This document shows positions 56,826 to 64,000 of a stretch of DNA of 64,000 nt, in pieces. The translations under genes were made by a program, and so were the position numbers. Each line of letters opens with the position of its first letter. The first letter of the stretch is position 1. The DNA is from Arthrobacter sp. FW306-07-I. GTDB taxonomy: Bacteria; Actinomycetota; Actinomycetes; Actinomycetales; Micrococcaceae. The notes under the pieces are model-generated. The model was not told the DNA's origin, searched no databases, and worked only from the letters and a program-made list of their open reading frames with translations. The DNA lies in the NCBI RefSeq assembly GCF_021800405.1, contig NZ_CP084550.1, positions 2,108,001 through 2,172,000 on the forward strand. The letters run 5' to 3'.

Positions 56826-57593
56826 TCAATTCCACTTGAACCAACGGATGGCTGCAGCCCCGGCAATAACCGTCCAGAGCAGCAGGATAAGGGCGGCGCC
56901 GCCGTTCACGGCCCCGCCCAGGAAGGCGGCGCGCATCGATTCACCCAAGGCGCCGGAAGGCAGGAAGTGCACCACCGCTTGCGCGGCCGCAGGCAGCCTT
57001 TCGGACGGGATCACAATCCCGCCCATGGCTCCCAACAGGATCCACAAAAGGTTGGTGATGGCCAGCGTGGCTTCCGGCCGGACCGTCCCGGCCACCAGCA
57101 GCCCCAGCGCCGTGAACGCCGCCGCGCCCAGCGCAAGAAGGGCCAGCCCCGGGAACCAGCCCGCCGCCGTCGGCTGCCAGCCGAGGGCCAAGGCGACAAG
57201 GCCCACCACCACCACCTGGATGCACAAAACGGCCAGGACTGAAAGGACCTTGCCGGCAATCAGGCCGCCCCGCCCCAGCGGAGTGGTGGACAGGAAGCGG
57301 AGCACGCCGTAGCGGCGGTCGAAACCGGTGGCGATGCCCTGCCCGGTGAAGGCGGTGGACATGGCGCACAGGGCCAGGATCCCCGGGACTGCCACGTTGA
57401 TGCGGCTGGAGCCCATGCCGTCCAGGAAGGGGGTCACCGTCAGGCCGACCAATGCCAGCAGCGGGAGCACGATTGCCAGGATCAGCTGTTCGCCGTTGCG
57501 CAGCATGGTCAGTGCCTCGTATTTGCCCTGGAGCAGGACGCGGCGCGCCAGGGACGCCGGCTGCTGCGTCTCCTGCAATGCTGCCCCGCTCAT
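56826..57593 (-). CDS. ABC-2 type transporter permease
   Basis: A 255-residue permease with six hydrophobic segments. The first lies at about residues 38-56 and the others pack after a loop carrying FDRRYGVLRFLSTTPLGR, the typical ABC-2 inter-helix motif. It overlaps its ATPase gene by 4 nt (ATGA) and ends 1 nt before ctaA. The substrate is unknown. The same neighbourhood (ABC exporter next to ctaA and sufR) is found in mycobacteria, so a link to heme or redox metabolism is plausible but unproven. Confidence 0.88.
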   Translation of the reverse strand: MSGAALQETQQPASLARRVLLQGKYEALTMLRNGEQLILAIVLPLLALVGLTVTPFLDGMGSSRINVAVPGILALCAMSTAFTGQGIATGFDRRYGVLRFLSTTPLGRGGLIAGKVLSVLAVLCIQVVVVGLVALALGWQPTAAGWFPGLALLALGAAAFTALGLLVAGTVRPEATLAITNLLWILLGAMGGIVIPSERLPAAAQAVVHFLPSGALGESMRAAFLGGAVNGGAALILLLWTVIAGAAAIRWFKWN

Positions 57594-58558
57594 CGGATGT
57601 CCTTTCCTGAAATGTCCAAAAAGACGTCTTCAAGGCTACGCGCCTCAAGGCTCAGTGATGCCGGCATGATGCCCTTCGCTTCCCACCACTGCGCCAGCGC
57701 GGACAGGTGGCGCGGCGTGAGCGCGCCGGTCACGGTGTAGCTGCCGGCACGGGCTTCGGAAAATTCCACGTCGTCCGGCAGCACTGCGGCCAGGTCCAGT
57801 CCGGCCGGGGCTTCAAACGCGAGCGTCCGGACGTGGTCTGCGCCGTGTTCGGTGACCGGGCTGCGCTGCAACAGTTCCTGGACAGTTCCTTCGGCCACGT
57901 TGCGGCCGCCGTCGATTATGTAGACATAGTCCGCCAGGCGCTGGGCGTCATCCATGAGGTGGGTGGTCAGGATGATGCCCATGCCGCCATCACGCAGCTC
58001 CGCGATCAGGTCGAACACGAGTTGGCGGGACTGCGGGTCCAGGCCGGCGCTTGGCTCGTCAAGGAACAGTACTTCCGGCCTGCCGATGAGGGCAGCGGCA
58101 AGCGCCAGCCGCTGCTTCTGGCCTCCGGACAGCCTGCGGACGCTGGTGCGGCTGAAGGTATCGATGCCAAGGCGGCCCACCAGGTCCTCGAGCGGCCAGG
58201 GGCGGGCGTAGAGCCCGGCGATGTGCCGCAAAAGCGGCAGGGGCCTGGCCGACGGCGGGAGGCCGCCGTCCTGGAGCATCACACCTACGCGGGAGCGCAG
58301 CCCGGCGCCGGCCGTCGCGGGGTCCTCGCCCAGCAGCGAAATGCTGCCGCCGGTACGTTTCTGCAGGCCCTGAGCGCATTCGAGGGTTGTTGTCTTCCCG
58401 GCACCGTTGGCGCCGAGCAGGGCAGTTACCTGGCCGCGTTCGGCAACGAGGGAAACACCGCTGACTACCCGAAGCATCTTGCCGTCCATACTGGACAAGG
58501 GGCCAACGTCCTTGATGAGCCCATGAATGGACAGGACGGGGGACTGGGGGGATCGCAC
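57590..58558 (-). CDS. ABC transporter ATP-binding protein
   Basis: A 322-residue ATPase. Walker A is LLGANGAGKTTTLE, the signature LSGGQKQRLALAAAL, Walker B VLFLDEPSAGLD, and the switch His is in ILTTHLMDDAQRL. A C-terminal domain of about 90 residues follows, as in drug or lipid exporters of the DrrA/CcmA group. GTG 58558 is chosen over GTG 58561 because minus-strand TAGAAT ends 6 nt before it, the leaderless spacing seen elsewhere in this window. First gene of the ATPase-permease-ctaA unit, divergent from sufR. Confidence 0.9.
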   Translation of the reverse strand: MRSPQSPVLSIHGLIKDVGPLSSMDGKMLRVVSGVSLVAERGQVTALLGANGAGKTTTLECAQGLQKRTGGSISLLGEDPATAGAGLRSRVGVMLQDGGLPPSARPLPLLRHIAGLYARPWPLEDLVGRLGIDTFSRTSVRRLSGGQKQRLALAAALIGRPEVLFLDEPSAGLDPQSRQLVFDLIAELRDGGMGIILTTHLMDDAQRLADYVYIIDGGRNVAEGTVQELLQRSPVTEHGADHVRTLAFEAPAGLDLAAVLPDDVEFSEARAGSYTVTGALTPRHLSALAQWWEAKGIMPASLSLEARSLEDVFLDISGKDIR

Positions 58559-58564
58559 CACAGT

Positions 58565-58570
58565 ATTCTA
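58565..58570 (-). promoter_or_regulatory. -10 box TAGAAT of the leaderless ABC-ctaA operon
   Basis: Minus-strand TAGAAT is followed by 6 nt and GTG at 58558. It overlaps the CTAC-N5-GTAG inverted repeat (58568-58580). Confidence 0.6.
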
Positions 58571-58580
58571 CGGGATGTAG
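58568..58580. promoter_or_regulatory. CTAC-N5-GTAG inverted repeat at the ABC-ctaA promoter
   Basis: A short inverted repeat overlapping the -10 box of the minus-strand operon, with flanking GTATT on both sides. It could bind a repressor, perhaps the adjacent SufR, but the arms are short. Confidence 0.3.
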
Positions 58581-58697
58581 TATTTAGCGCTGTCCCGGCC
58601 AACCCGGCGCGGCTGCTGAGTCTGGGTGCGCGAATCGCGGCTTGGTCATAATCGGTTCAGACCCCAAGGTCAGCCTGCCCTTACTGGAGCCCGGGAC

Positions 58698-58703
58698 TAA
58701 ATT
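58698..58703 (+). promoter_or_regulatory. possible -10 box TAAATT of the suf operon
   Basis: TAAATT would start transcription near 58710, 20 nt before sufR. The following ACGACA and TGTTGTGT form an imperfect inverted repeat that could be an autoregulatory site. Confidence 0.38.
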
Positions 58704-58728
58704 ACGACATGATTGTGTTGTGTATTCC

Positions 58729-59535
58729 ATGACCAACACCACCGCTGTGCCCGTTGCCGGGCCCGGTCGTGCCGCATCCAGCCCCGTGGCTGATGCCGAC
58801 GAGCGCACCCGGGACCGGGTCCTCGCTGCCGTCCTGGAACACGGACCGGTCAGCGCCGCCGAACTGGGAGACATGCTGGGCTTCACCCCAGCGGCAGTCC
58901 GGCGCCATCTTGACCACCTCTCGCGTGCCGGCGTCATCGAAGTCAAGCGGGTTGCCAAGCCCGGTGCGGGTGCCGGCCGCCCGGCCCGCCGCTACGTCCT
59001 CAGTTCCCAGGGCCAGTCAAGCCTTGGCAATGACTACCTGGACATTGCCGCACTGGCGCTTCAGGAGCTGCAGAAGGTTGCCGGCCCGGATGCGGTGCGG
59101 GCCTTCGCCGAGGAGCGGTTCGCGGACATGGAGCGCCGGTACGCACCCGAAATCGAACAGGCCGGGCCGGATATCCGCGACCGTGCCATCGCACTCTCAG
59201 CCGCACTGAGCCGGGACAACTTCGTCGCTTCCGCCGCAACCATCGAAGCGAAGGCACCGCTTCCGGCGGCGCTGTCCAGCGTGCAGCTCTGCCAGGGCCA
59301 TTGCCCCATCCAGCAGCTGGCAGCCCGGTTCCCGGTGTTCTGCGACGTCGAGACCGAAGTCTTCTCAAGGCTGGTGGGAGTGGACGTACGCCGGCTCTCC
59401 ACCCTGGCGCGGGGCGGCCACGTCTGCACCACCCACATACCTACAGGCAGGCTGTCTGCCAAACCGGCGCCCGCGCCGGCGGCAGCCCCCGCCGGCCTGG
59501 ACGAAGTAATCAACCATCAGCAAGAAAGGCCGTGA
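58729..59535 (+). CDS. sufR: Suf operon transcriptional regulator SufR
   Basis: A 268-residue ArsR/DeoR-like regulator. The helix-turn-helix is [20 protein letters not shown] (41-60), followed by a wing. Cys188, Cys192 and Cys205 (LCQGHC and VFCDVETE), with Cys233 nearby, are the Fe-S ligands of SufR. The cluster-loaded form represses suf; cluster loss derepresses it under iron or oxidative stress. ATG 58729 gives the family N terminus; the open frame starts at 58642. Its stop overlaps sufB (TGATG), so regulator and scaffold are coupled. Confidence 0.93.
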   Translation: MTNTTAVPVAGPGRAASSPVADADERTRDRVLAAVLEHGPVSAAELGDMLGFTPAAVRRHLDHLSRAGVIEVKRVAKPGAGAGRPARRYVLSSQGQSSLGNDYLDIAALALQELQKVAGPDAVRAFAEERFADMERRYAPEIEQAGPDIRDRAIALSAALSRDNFVASAATIEAKAPLPAALSSVQLCQGHCPIQQLAARFPVFCDVETEVFSRLVGVDVRRLSTLARGGHVCTTHIPTGRLSAKPAPAPAAAPAGLDEVINHQQERP

Positions 59536-60998
59536 TGACGGACCAACTATCAGAGAAAGCAGTAGCCGAAAACACTGTGATCTCGGAGATTCTGGAAAAG
59601 AATCCCGAGCTCCACGGCATCGGCAACTACGAGTACGGCTGGGCCGACAAGAACGACGTCGGCGCCAATGCACGGCGTGGTCTCGATGAAGAGGTAGTCC
59701 GGGACATTTCGGCCAAGAAGAGCGAACCGGAATGGATGCTCGACCTCCGCCTCAAGGGCCTGAAGTACTTCGACCGCAAGCCCATGCCCACCTGGGGTGC
59801 AGACCTCTCCGGCATCGACTTCGACAACATCAAGTACTTTGTCCGCTCCACCGAGAAGCAGGCAGCCACCTGGGAAGACCTCCCGGAAGACATCCGCAAC
59901 ACCTACGAGAAGCTGGGCATCCCGGAAGCCGAGCGCAGCCGCCTGGTCTCCGGCGTTGCTGCCCAGTACGAGTCCGAGGTGGTGTACCACCAGATCCGTG
60001 AGGACCTCGAGGCCCAGGGCGTCATCTTCCTGGACACCGACACCGCACTGAAGGAACACCCGGAGATCTTCCAGGAGTACTTCGGCACCGTGATCCCCGT
60101 GGGCGACAACAAGTTCGCGTCGCTGAACACCGCAGTGTGGTCCGGCGGCTCCTTCGTGTACGTGCCCAAGGGCGTCCACGTGGACATCCCGCTGCAGGCC
60201 TACTTCCGCATCAACACGGAAAACATGGGCCAGTTCGAGCGCACGCTGATCATCGCCGACGAGGACTCCTACGTCCACTACATCGAAGGCTGCACCGCGC
60301 CGATCTACACCTCGGACTCGCTGCACTCCGCCGTCGTGGAGATCATCGTGAAGAAGGGCGCCCGCGTCCGCTACACCACCATCCAGAACTGGTCCAACAA
60401 CGTGTACAACCTGGTGACCAAGCGCGCTGTCTGCGAAGCCGGCGCCACCATGGAATGGGTGGACGGCAACATCGGCTCCAAGGTCACCATGAAGTACCCG
60501 GCCGTCTACCTGGTGGGCGAGCACGCCAAGGGCGAGACCCTGTCCATCGCATTCGCCGGCGAGGGCCAGCACCAGGACACCGGCTCCAAGATGGTGCACA
60601 TCGCGCCGAACACCAAGAGCTCCATCATCTCCAAGTCCGTTGCCCGGGGCGGCGGCCGTGCCGCCTACCGCGGCCTGGTCCAGGTCCGCGAAGGGGCCAA
60701 GCACTCGGCCAACACCGTGCGCTGCGACGCCCTCCTGGTGGACACCATCTCCCGCTCCGACACCTACCCGTACATCGACATCCGCGAGGACGATGTCCAG
60801 TTGGGACACGAGGCCACCGTTTCCCGCGTCAGCGAGGAGCAGCTCTTCTACCTCATGTCCCGCGGCATGCCCGAGGACGAGGCCATGGCCATGATCGTGC
60901 GCGGCTTCATCGAGCCGATCGCCCGCGAGCTGCCCATGGAATACGCCCTTGAGCTCAACCGCCTCATCGAACTCCAGATGGAAGGATCCGTCGGTTAA
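59535..60998 (+). CDS. sufB: Fe-S cluster assembly protein SufB
   Basis: A 487-residue scaffold subunit of the SufBCD complex where Fe-S clusters are built. [37 protein letters not shown] and [11 protein letters not shown] are typical, and the C-terminal beta-helix ends in [19 protein letters not shown]. No intein interrupts it, unlike some mycobacterial sufB. ATG 59535 lies just after GAAAGG and overlaps the sufR stop; GTG 59532 is an alternative. Confidence 0.96.
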   Translation: MTDQLSEKAVAENTVISEILEKNPELHGIGNYEYGWADKNDVGANARRGLDEEVVRDISAKKSEPEWMLDLRLKGLKYFDRKPMPTWGADLSGIDFDNIKYFVRSTEKQAATWEDLPEDIRNTYEKLGIPEAERSRLVSGVAAQYESEVVYHQIREDLEAQGVIFLDTDTALKEHPEIFQEYFGTVIPVGDNKFASLNTAVWSGGSFVYVPKGVHVDIPLQAYFRINTENMGQFERTLIIADEDSYVHYIEGCTAPIYTSDSLHSAVVEIIVKKGARVRYTTIQNWSNNVYNLVTKRAVCEAGATMEWVDGNIGSKVTMKYPAVYLVGEHAKGETLSIAFAGEGQHQDTGSKMVHIAPNTKSSIISKSVARGGGRAAYRGLVQVREGAKHSANTVRCDALLVDTISRSDTYPYIDIREDDVQLGHEATVSRVSEEQLFYLMSRGMPEDEAMAMIVRGFIEPIARELPMEYALELNRLIELQMEGSVG

Positions 60999-62239
60999 TG
61001 ACTGCCGAAGCAACTACCGAAAAGGCGCGCATCGGCGCACCGTCGATCTCCGGTTTCACCGAGGAAGGCGAACACCTGGTCGCCTCCAAGGTTGACCGCC
61101 ACCACAGCCACGGCACGCAGGTCATGGCCTCCCGCGCCGAGCGGCTCACCAGCCACGACGTGGCCGACTTCGCCCTGCCCAACGGCCGGGAAGAGGAATG
61201 GCGCTTCACCCCGGTGCGTGAACTGGCCAACCTGCTGTCCGACGCCCCGTCGGAAGACGGCGTCCTGGACGTTTCCGTCGAAGCGCCCGCCGCCGTCGTG
61301 CAGCGGATCCTCGGCGCAGGCGAGGCCCCCCGTGGTGCCACCCTGGTCCCCGCCGACCGTGCCGCCGTCGTCGCTTCCGCCAACGCCGGTGGCGCCCAGC
61401 TGATCTCCATCCCGGCCAACGCCGAGCTGGACGCTCCCGTGCGCGTCGTCCTGACCGGCAACGGCGCGGGCCGCCGCAGCAACTCCCACGTGGTGATCGA
61501 GGCCGGGGCCAACAGCCGCGGCGTAGTGATCCTGGAGCACGGCGGCATCGCCGACCACAACGGCAACGTCGAGGTCCTGGTCCGCGAGGGCGCCCAGCTG
61601 ACGGTGGTTTCCGTGCAGCTGTGGGAAGACGACGCCAAGCACCTGGCCCAGCACGACGCCGAGGTTGCCAAGGACGCCGTGTACAAGCACATCGCCGTAA
61701 CGCTCGGCGGCAAGATCGTCCGCCTGAACTCCAACGTCCGGTTCGCCGGTGAAGGCGCCGAGGCCGAGCTTCTGGGCCTCTACTTCGCCGACGCGGGACA
61801 GCACCTGGAGCACCGCTCCTTCGTGGACCACAACCTGGCCAACTGCAAGTCCAACGTCCTGTACAAGGGCGCGCTGCAGGGCAAGGGCGCACACACGGTC
61901 TGGGTGGGCGACGTGCTGATCCAGAAGCAGGCTGAAGGCACCGACTCCTACGAGAAGAACCAGAACCTGGTCCTCACCGACGGCTGCCGCGCGGACTCCG
62001 TGCCCAACCTGGAGATCGAGACCGGCCTGATCGAGGGTGCCGGCCATGCCAGCGCCACCGGCCGGTTCGACGACGAGCACCTGTTCTACCTGATGGCCCG
62101 CGGCATCCCCGAGGATGTTGCCCGCCGCCTGGTGGTTCGCGGCTTCCTCAACGAGGTCATCCAGCAGATCAAGGTCCCGGCCCTCGAAGAGCGCCTGACC
62201 GAGGCTGTTGAGCGCGAACTCGCGGCAACCGAGAACTAG
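60998..62239 (+). CDS. sufD: Fe-S cluster assembly protein SufD
   Basis: A 413-residue SufB paralogue that pairs with SufB. LPNGREEEWRFTPVREL, EHRSFVDHNLANCKSNVLYKG and ARGIPEDVARRLVVRGFLNE are family signatures, the last two containing the conserved His and the C-terminal motif. ATG 60998 overlaps the sufB stop by 1 nt (TAATG). Confidence 0.95.
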   Translation: MTAEATTEKARIGAPSISGFTEEGEHLVASKVDRHHSHGTQVMASRAERLTSHDVADFALPNGREEEWRFTPVRELANLLSDAPSEDGVLDVSVEAPAAVVQRILGAGEAPRGATLVPADRAAVVASANAGGAQLISIPANAELDAPVRVVLTGNGAGRRSNSHVVIEAGANSRGVVILEHGGIADHNGNVEVLVREGAQLTVVSVQLWEDDAKHLAQHDAEVAKDAVYKHIAVTLGGKIVRLNSNVRFAGEGAEAELLGLYFADAGQHLEHRSFVDHNLANCKSNVLYKGALQGKGAHTVWVGDVLIQKQAEGTDSYEKNQNLVLTDGCRADSVPNLEIETGLIEGAGHASATGRFDDEHLFYLMARGIPEDVARRLVVRGFLNEVIQQIKVPALEERLTEAVERELAATEN

Positions 62240-62255
62240 GAACGGGCAGGAACGG

Positions 62256-62612
62256 ATGAGCGGCACACCCAAGGGCGAACTAGTCTGCAGCGCCAATGAC
62301 ATCCAGGTCAAGCAGGCACTGCGGATCCTGATCGACGGCTACCCCGTTGCTGTGGTGCGGGACTCGATGGGCGAGATCCACGCCATCGGCGACACCTGCT
62401 CGCACGCGGACATCTCCCTGTCCGAGGGCGACGTGGAAGGCTGCGCCATCGAGTGCTGGGGCCACGGCTCCCAGTTCGACCTGCGCAGCGGCCAGCCGCT
62501 GCAGCTCCCCGCCTACGATCCTGTCCCGGTGTTCGCCGTCGAACTCGACGGAGACGACGTCTACGTGGACGTCACCAACGTTTTGAACGGCGCAGCAGTA
62601 AACAACTACTGA
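62256..62612 (+). CDS. Rieske [2Fe-2S] ferredoxin of the suf operon
   Basis: A 118-residue Rieske-type ferredoxin, related to non-heme oxygenase ferredoxin components. Cluster ligands are C48-x-H50 (TCSHADISL) and C67-x2-H70 (ECWGHGSQFD). It lies between sufD and sufC, 16 nt after sufD. The oxygenase partner is absent, so it probably supplies electrons for Fe-S assembly or accepts clusters there. ATG 62256 is preferred over 62208, which lies inside sufD. Confidence 0.9.
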   Translation: MSGTPKGELVCSANDIQVKQALRILIDGYPVAVVRDSMGEIHAIGDTCSHADISLSEGDVEGCAIECWGHGSQFDLRSGQPLQLPAYDPVPVFAVELDGDDVYVDVTNVLNGAAVNNY

Positions 62613-62655
62613 GCGCCCGCAGCACCAGACTTACGAGCGAAAAAGAAAGAAGAGC

Positions 62656-63450
62656 ATGTCAACTCTTGAGATCAAGGACCTGCACGTCAGCATTGAGACG
62701 GAACAGGGCACCAAGGAGATCCTGAAGGGCGTCAGCCTGACCATCAGGACTGGCGAAACCCACGCCATCATGGGCCCCAACGGCTCCGGCAAGTCCACCC
62801 TGGCCTCCACCATCGCGGGCCACCCCCGCTACACCGTGACCAGCGGCAGCATCACCCTGGACGGCGAAGACGTGCTGGCCATGAGCGTTGACGAGCGCGC
62901 CCGCGCCGGTGTCTTCCTGGCCATGCAGTACCCGGTGGAGGTTCCCGGCGTCACCATGACCAACTTCCTCCGCACCGCCAAGACCGCCATCGATGGCGAA
63001 GCGCCCAAGCTGCGTACCTGGACCAAGGACGTGAAGGACGCCATGGAAAAGCTGCGCATCGACGCCGACTTCGCCCAGCGCAACGTCAACGAAGGCTTCT
63101 CCGGTGGCGAAAAGAAGCGCGTCGAGATCCTCCAGCTGGAACTCTTCAAGCCCAAGTTCGCCGTCCTGGACGAGACCGACTCCGGCCTGGACGTGGATGC
63201 GCTGAAGATCGTCTCCGAAGGCGTCAACCGCGCGCACGCCGAGGGCAACATGGGCACGCTGCTCATCACCCACTACACCCGCATCCTGCGCTACATCAAG
63301 CCTGAATTCGTGCACGTGTTCGTGGACGGACAGGTTGTCGAGGAAGGCGGCCCCGAACTGGCCGACCGCCTCGAAGAAGAAGGCTACGACCGCTACGCCA
63401 AGGGCGCCGGCGCAGCCACCATCGCGGCTGAGGCCGCAGTACAGGCCTAG
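62656..63450 (+). CDS. sufC: Fe-S cluster assembly ATPase SufC
   Basis: A 264-residue ABC-type ATPase of SufBCD. Walker A is GPNGSGKSTLA, the signature FSGGEKKRVEIL, and Walker B is in FAVLDETDSGLDVDAL. AMQYPVEVPGVTMTNFLR is SufC-specific. AAGAAAGAAGAG lies before ATG 62656. It follows the Rieske gene by 43 nt. Confidence 0.96.
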   Translation: MSTLEIKDLHVSIETEQGTKEILKGVSLTIRTGETHAIMGPNGSGKSTLASTIAGHPRYTVTSGSITLDGEDVLAMSVDERARAGVFLAMQYPVEVPGVTMTNFLRTAKTAIDGEAPKLRTWTKDVKDAMEKLRIDADFAQRNVNEGFSGGEKKRVEILQLELFKPKFAVLDETDSGLDVDALKIVSEGVNRAHAEGNMGTLLITHYTRILRYIKPEFVHVFVDGQVVEEGGPELADRLEEEGYDRYAKGAGAATIAAEAAVQA

Positions 63451-63465
63451 TAAGGACTCATTGCC

Positions 63466-63798
63466 ATGACCGAAATCACGCCGGGCCGCACGGCCCTGGA
63501 GGACGTCGAAGAGGCGCTCAAGGACGTCATCGACCCTGAGCTTGGCGTCAACGTTGTGGACCTGGGCCTGCTGTACGGCCTGAAGTACTCCGACGACGAC
63601 GGTGCGCTCCTGATCGACATGACGCTCACCACCGCCGCCTGCCCGCTCACGGATGTGCTCGAGGAGCAGGTGGGCCAGGCACTGGACGGCGTCGTGGACG
63701 ACTGGCGCCTGAACTGGGTATGGATGCCGCCGTGGGGTCCGGAGCGGATCACTGACGACGGCAAGGACCAGATGCGGGCCCTTGGCTTCAACATCTAA
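63466..63798 (+). CDS. metal-sulfur cluster assembly factor (DUF59/SufT-like)
   Basis: A 110-residue MIP18/DUF59-family protein. DVIDPELGVNVVDLGLLYGL and TTAACPLTDVLEEQV, with the conserved Cys, are the family core. Homologues end suf operons in Actinobacteria (Rv1466 type) and help cluster maturation. It starts 15 nt after sufC and is the last gene; sufS and sufU are not here. Confidence 0.92.
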   Translation: MTEITPGRTALEDVEEALKDVIDPELGVNVVDLGLLYGLKYSDDDGALLIDMTLTTAACPLTDVLEEQVGQALDGVVDDWRLNWVWMPPWGPERITDDGKDQMRALGFNI

Positions 63799-63804
63799 AT
63801 AAGT

Positions 63805-63854
63805 ACGACGACGGCGGGTCACCTTTCGCAGGAAAGGTGGCCCGCCGTCGTCGT
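63805..63854 (+). terminator. strong terminator of the suf operon
   Basis: A 23-bp stem with one G-U (63805-63827 with 63832-63854) and a GCAG loop, 6 nt after the last suf gene. It is the longest simple terminator stem in the window. Confidence 0.9.
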
Positions 63855-63860
63855 TGGCCT

Positions 63861-63920
63861 ATCGATTGCTGCGTATCTGTCGTTTTCAGCGATCTAAACG
63901 ACAAGTACGGAGCAATCGAT
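63861..63920. repeat. nested 60-bp palindrome (possible dispersed repeat)
   Basis: Three nested arms pair: ATCGATTGCT (63861-63870) with AGCAATCGAT (63911-63920), CGTA (63872-63875) with TACG (63906-63909), and TGTCGTTT (63878-63885) with AAACGACA (63896-63903). Together 22 of 25 positions pair around a 10-nt loop. It lies after the suf terminator and before a convergent gene end, is unlike simple GC terminators, and is less GC-rich than its surroundings. Confidence 0.7.
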
Positions 63921-63935
63921 GGGGTGAACCTGGGG

Positions 63936-64000
63936 TTAGAGGGTGGCGGCGGAAAACGTGTCGCACTGCTTGATGTCGCCGGACTGGTAGCCCCGGGAGA
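63936..64000 (-). CDS. 3' end of a minus-strand gene (partial)
   Basis: The minus strand is open from the window edge to TAA at 63938-63936, encoding SRGYQSGDIKQCDTFSAATL as the C terminus. Codon third positions are GC-rich and the composition is protein-like, so a convergent gene probably ends here. The product cannot be named. Confidence 0.45.
   Translation of the reverse strand, partial: SRGYQSGDIKQCDTFSAATL

Noticed and set aside
59301..59534. 78-residue N-terminal extension of sufB
   Set aside because: Overlaps sufR in another frame; ATG 59535 has a ribosome site and the normal SufB start.

Overview
The window is about 64 kb of high-GC actinobacterial chromosome, almost certainly from the Micrococcaceae (Arthrobacter/Pseudarthrobacter type). 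This rests on GC-rich third codon positions, frequent GTG starts, RbpA, WhiA, OpcA and the SufR-SufBDC locus, and on gene order. The order uvrC-rapZ-yvcK-whiA ... gap-pgk-tpi-secG ... pgl-opcA-zwf-tal-tkt | ctaB ... sufR-sufB-sufD-sufC parallels the Mycobacterium tuberculosis Rv1420-Rv1466 region. It is a conserved core segment: I see no phage, insertion sequence, CRISPR array, rRNA or tRNA.

Layout. 0-3.6 kb: a hypothetical membrane-anchored protein, a HAD-type protein, a PiT phosphate transporter with a small membrane partner, and a RibD/DHFR-like reductase. 3.6-15.4 kb: a thioesterase divergent from polA, an Eis-like acetyltransferase, rpsA, a GNAT/YigZ pair, a cupin, coaE (fused to GrpB) and uvrB. 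15.4-25 kb: an orphan sugar-type solute-binding lipoprotein with a LacI-type operator, a TerC exporter behind a yybP-ykoY (Mn2+) riboswitch, an MFS transporter, a proline-iminopeptidase-like hydrolase with a GNAT gene, a DEAD/DEAH helicase and a methyltransferase. 25-29 kb: a heterodimeric ABC exporter with a YtrA-like GntR regulator. 29-39 kb: uvrA, HAD, plsC, uvrC, rapZ, yvcK, whiA and sodA. 39-43.6 kb: gap-pgk-tpiA-secG and rbpA. 43.5-51.8 kb, minus strand: tkt-tal-pgi-zwf-opcA-pgl, a complete pentose-phosphate operon. 52.2-58.6 kb: ctaB, a SulP-carbonic anhydrase gene broken by one in-frame TGA, ctaA and an ABC-2 transporter. 58.7-63.8 kb: the Suf iron-sulfur operon.

How the genes work together. 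Three nucleotide-excision-repair genes (uvrA, uvrB, uvrC) and PolA provide lesion removal and gap filling. Lower glycolysis and the oxidative/non-oxidative pentose phosphate pathway sit back to back and converge at rbpA/pgl. Heme O and heme A synthesis (ctaB, ctaA) and Fe-S assembly (suf) serve respiration.

The most notable signals are regulatory or structural. At least eleven genes have a TANNNT -10 hexamer ending 6-7 nt before the start codon, the signature of leaderless mRNAs; these include polA, coaE, uvrA, uvrB and uvrC. uvrA has a LexA-like palindrome beside its -10 box. The SulP-carbonic anhydrase gene has an in-frame UGA where a Trp is expected. An undescribed nested 60-bp palindrome lies just after the suf terminator. 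The region between uvrA and the next gene holds mutually exclusive stem-loops. No wholly new multi-gene system is evident.
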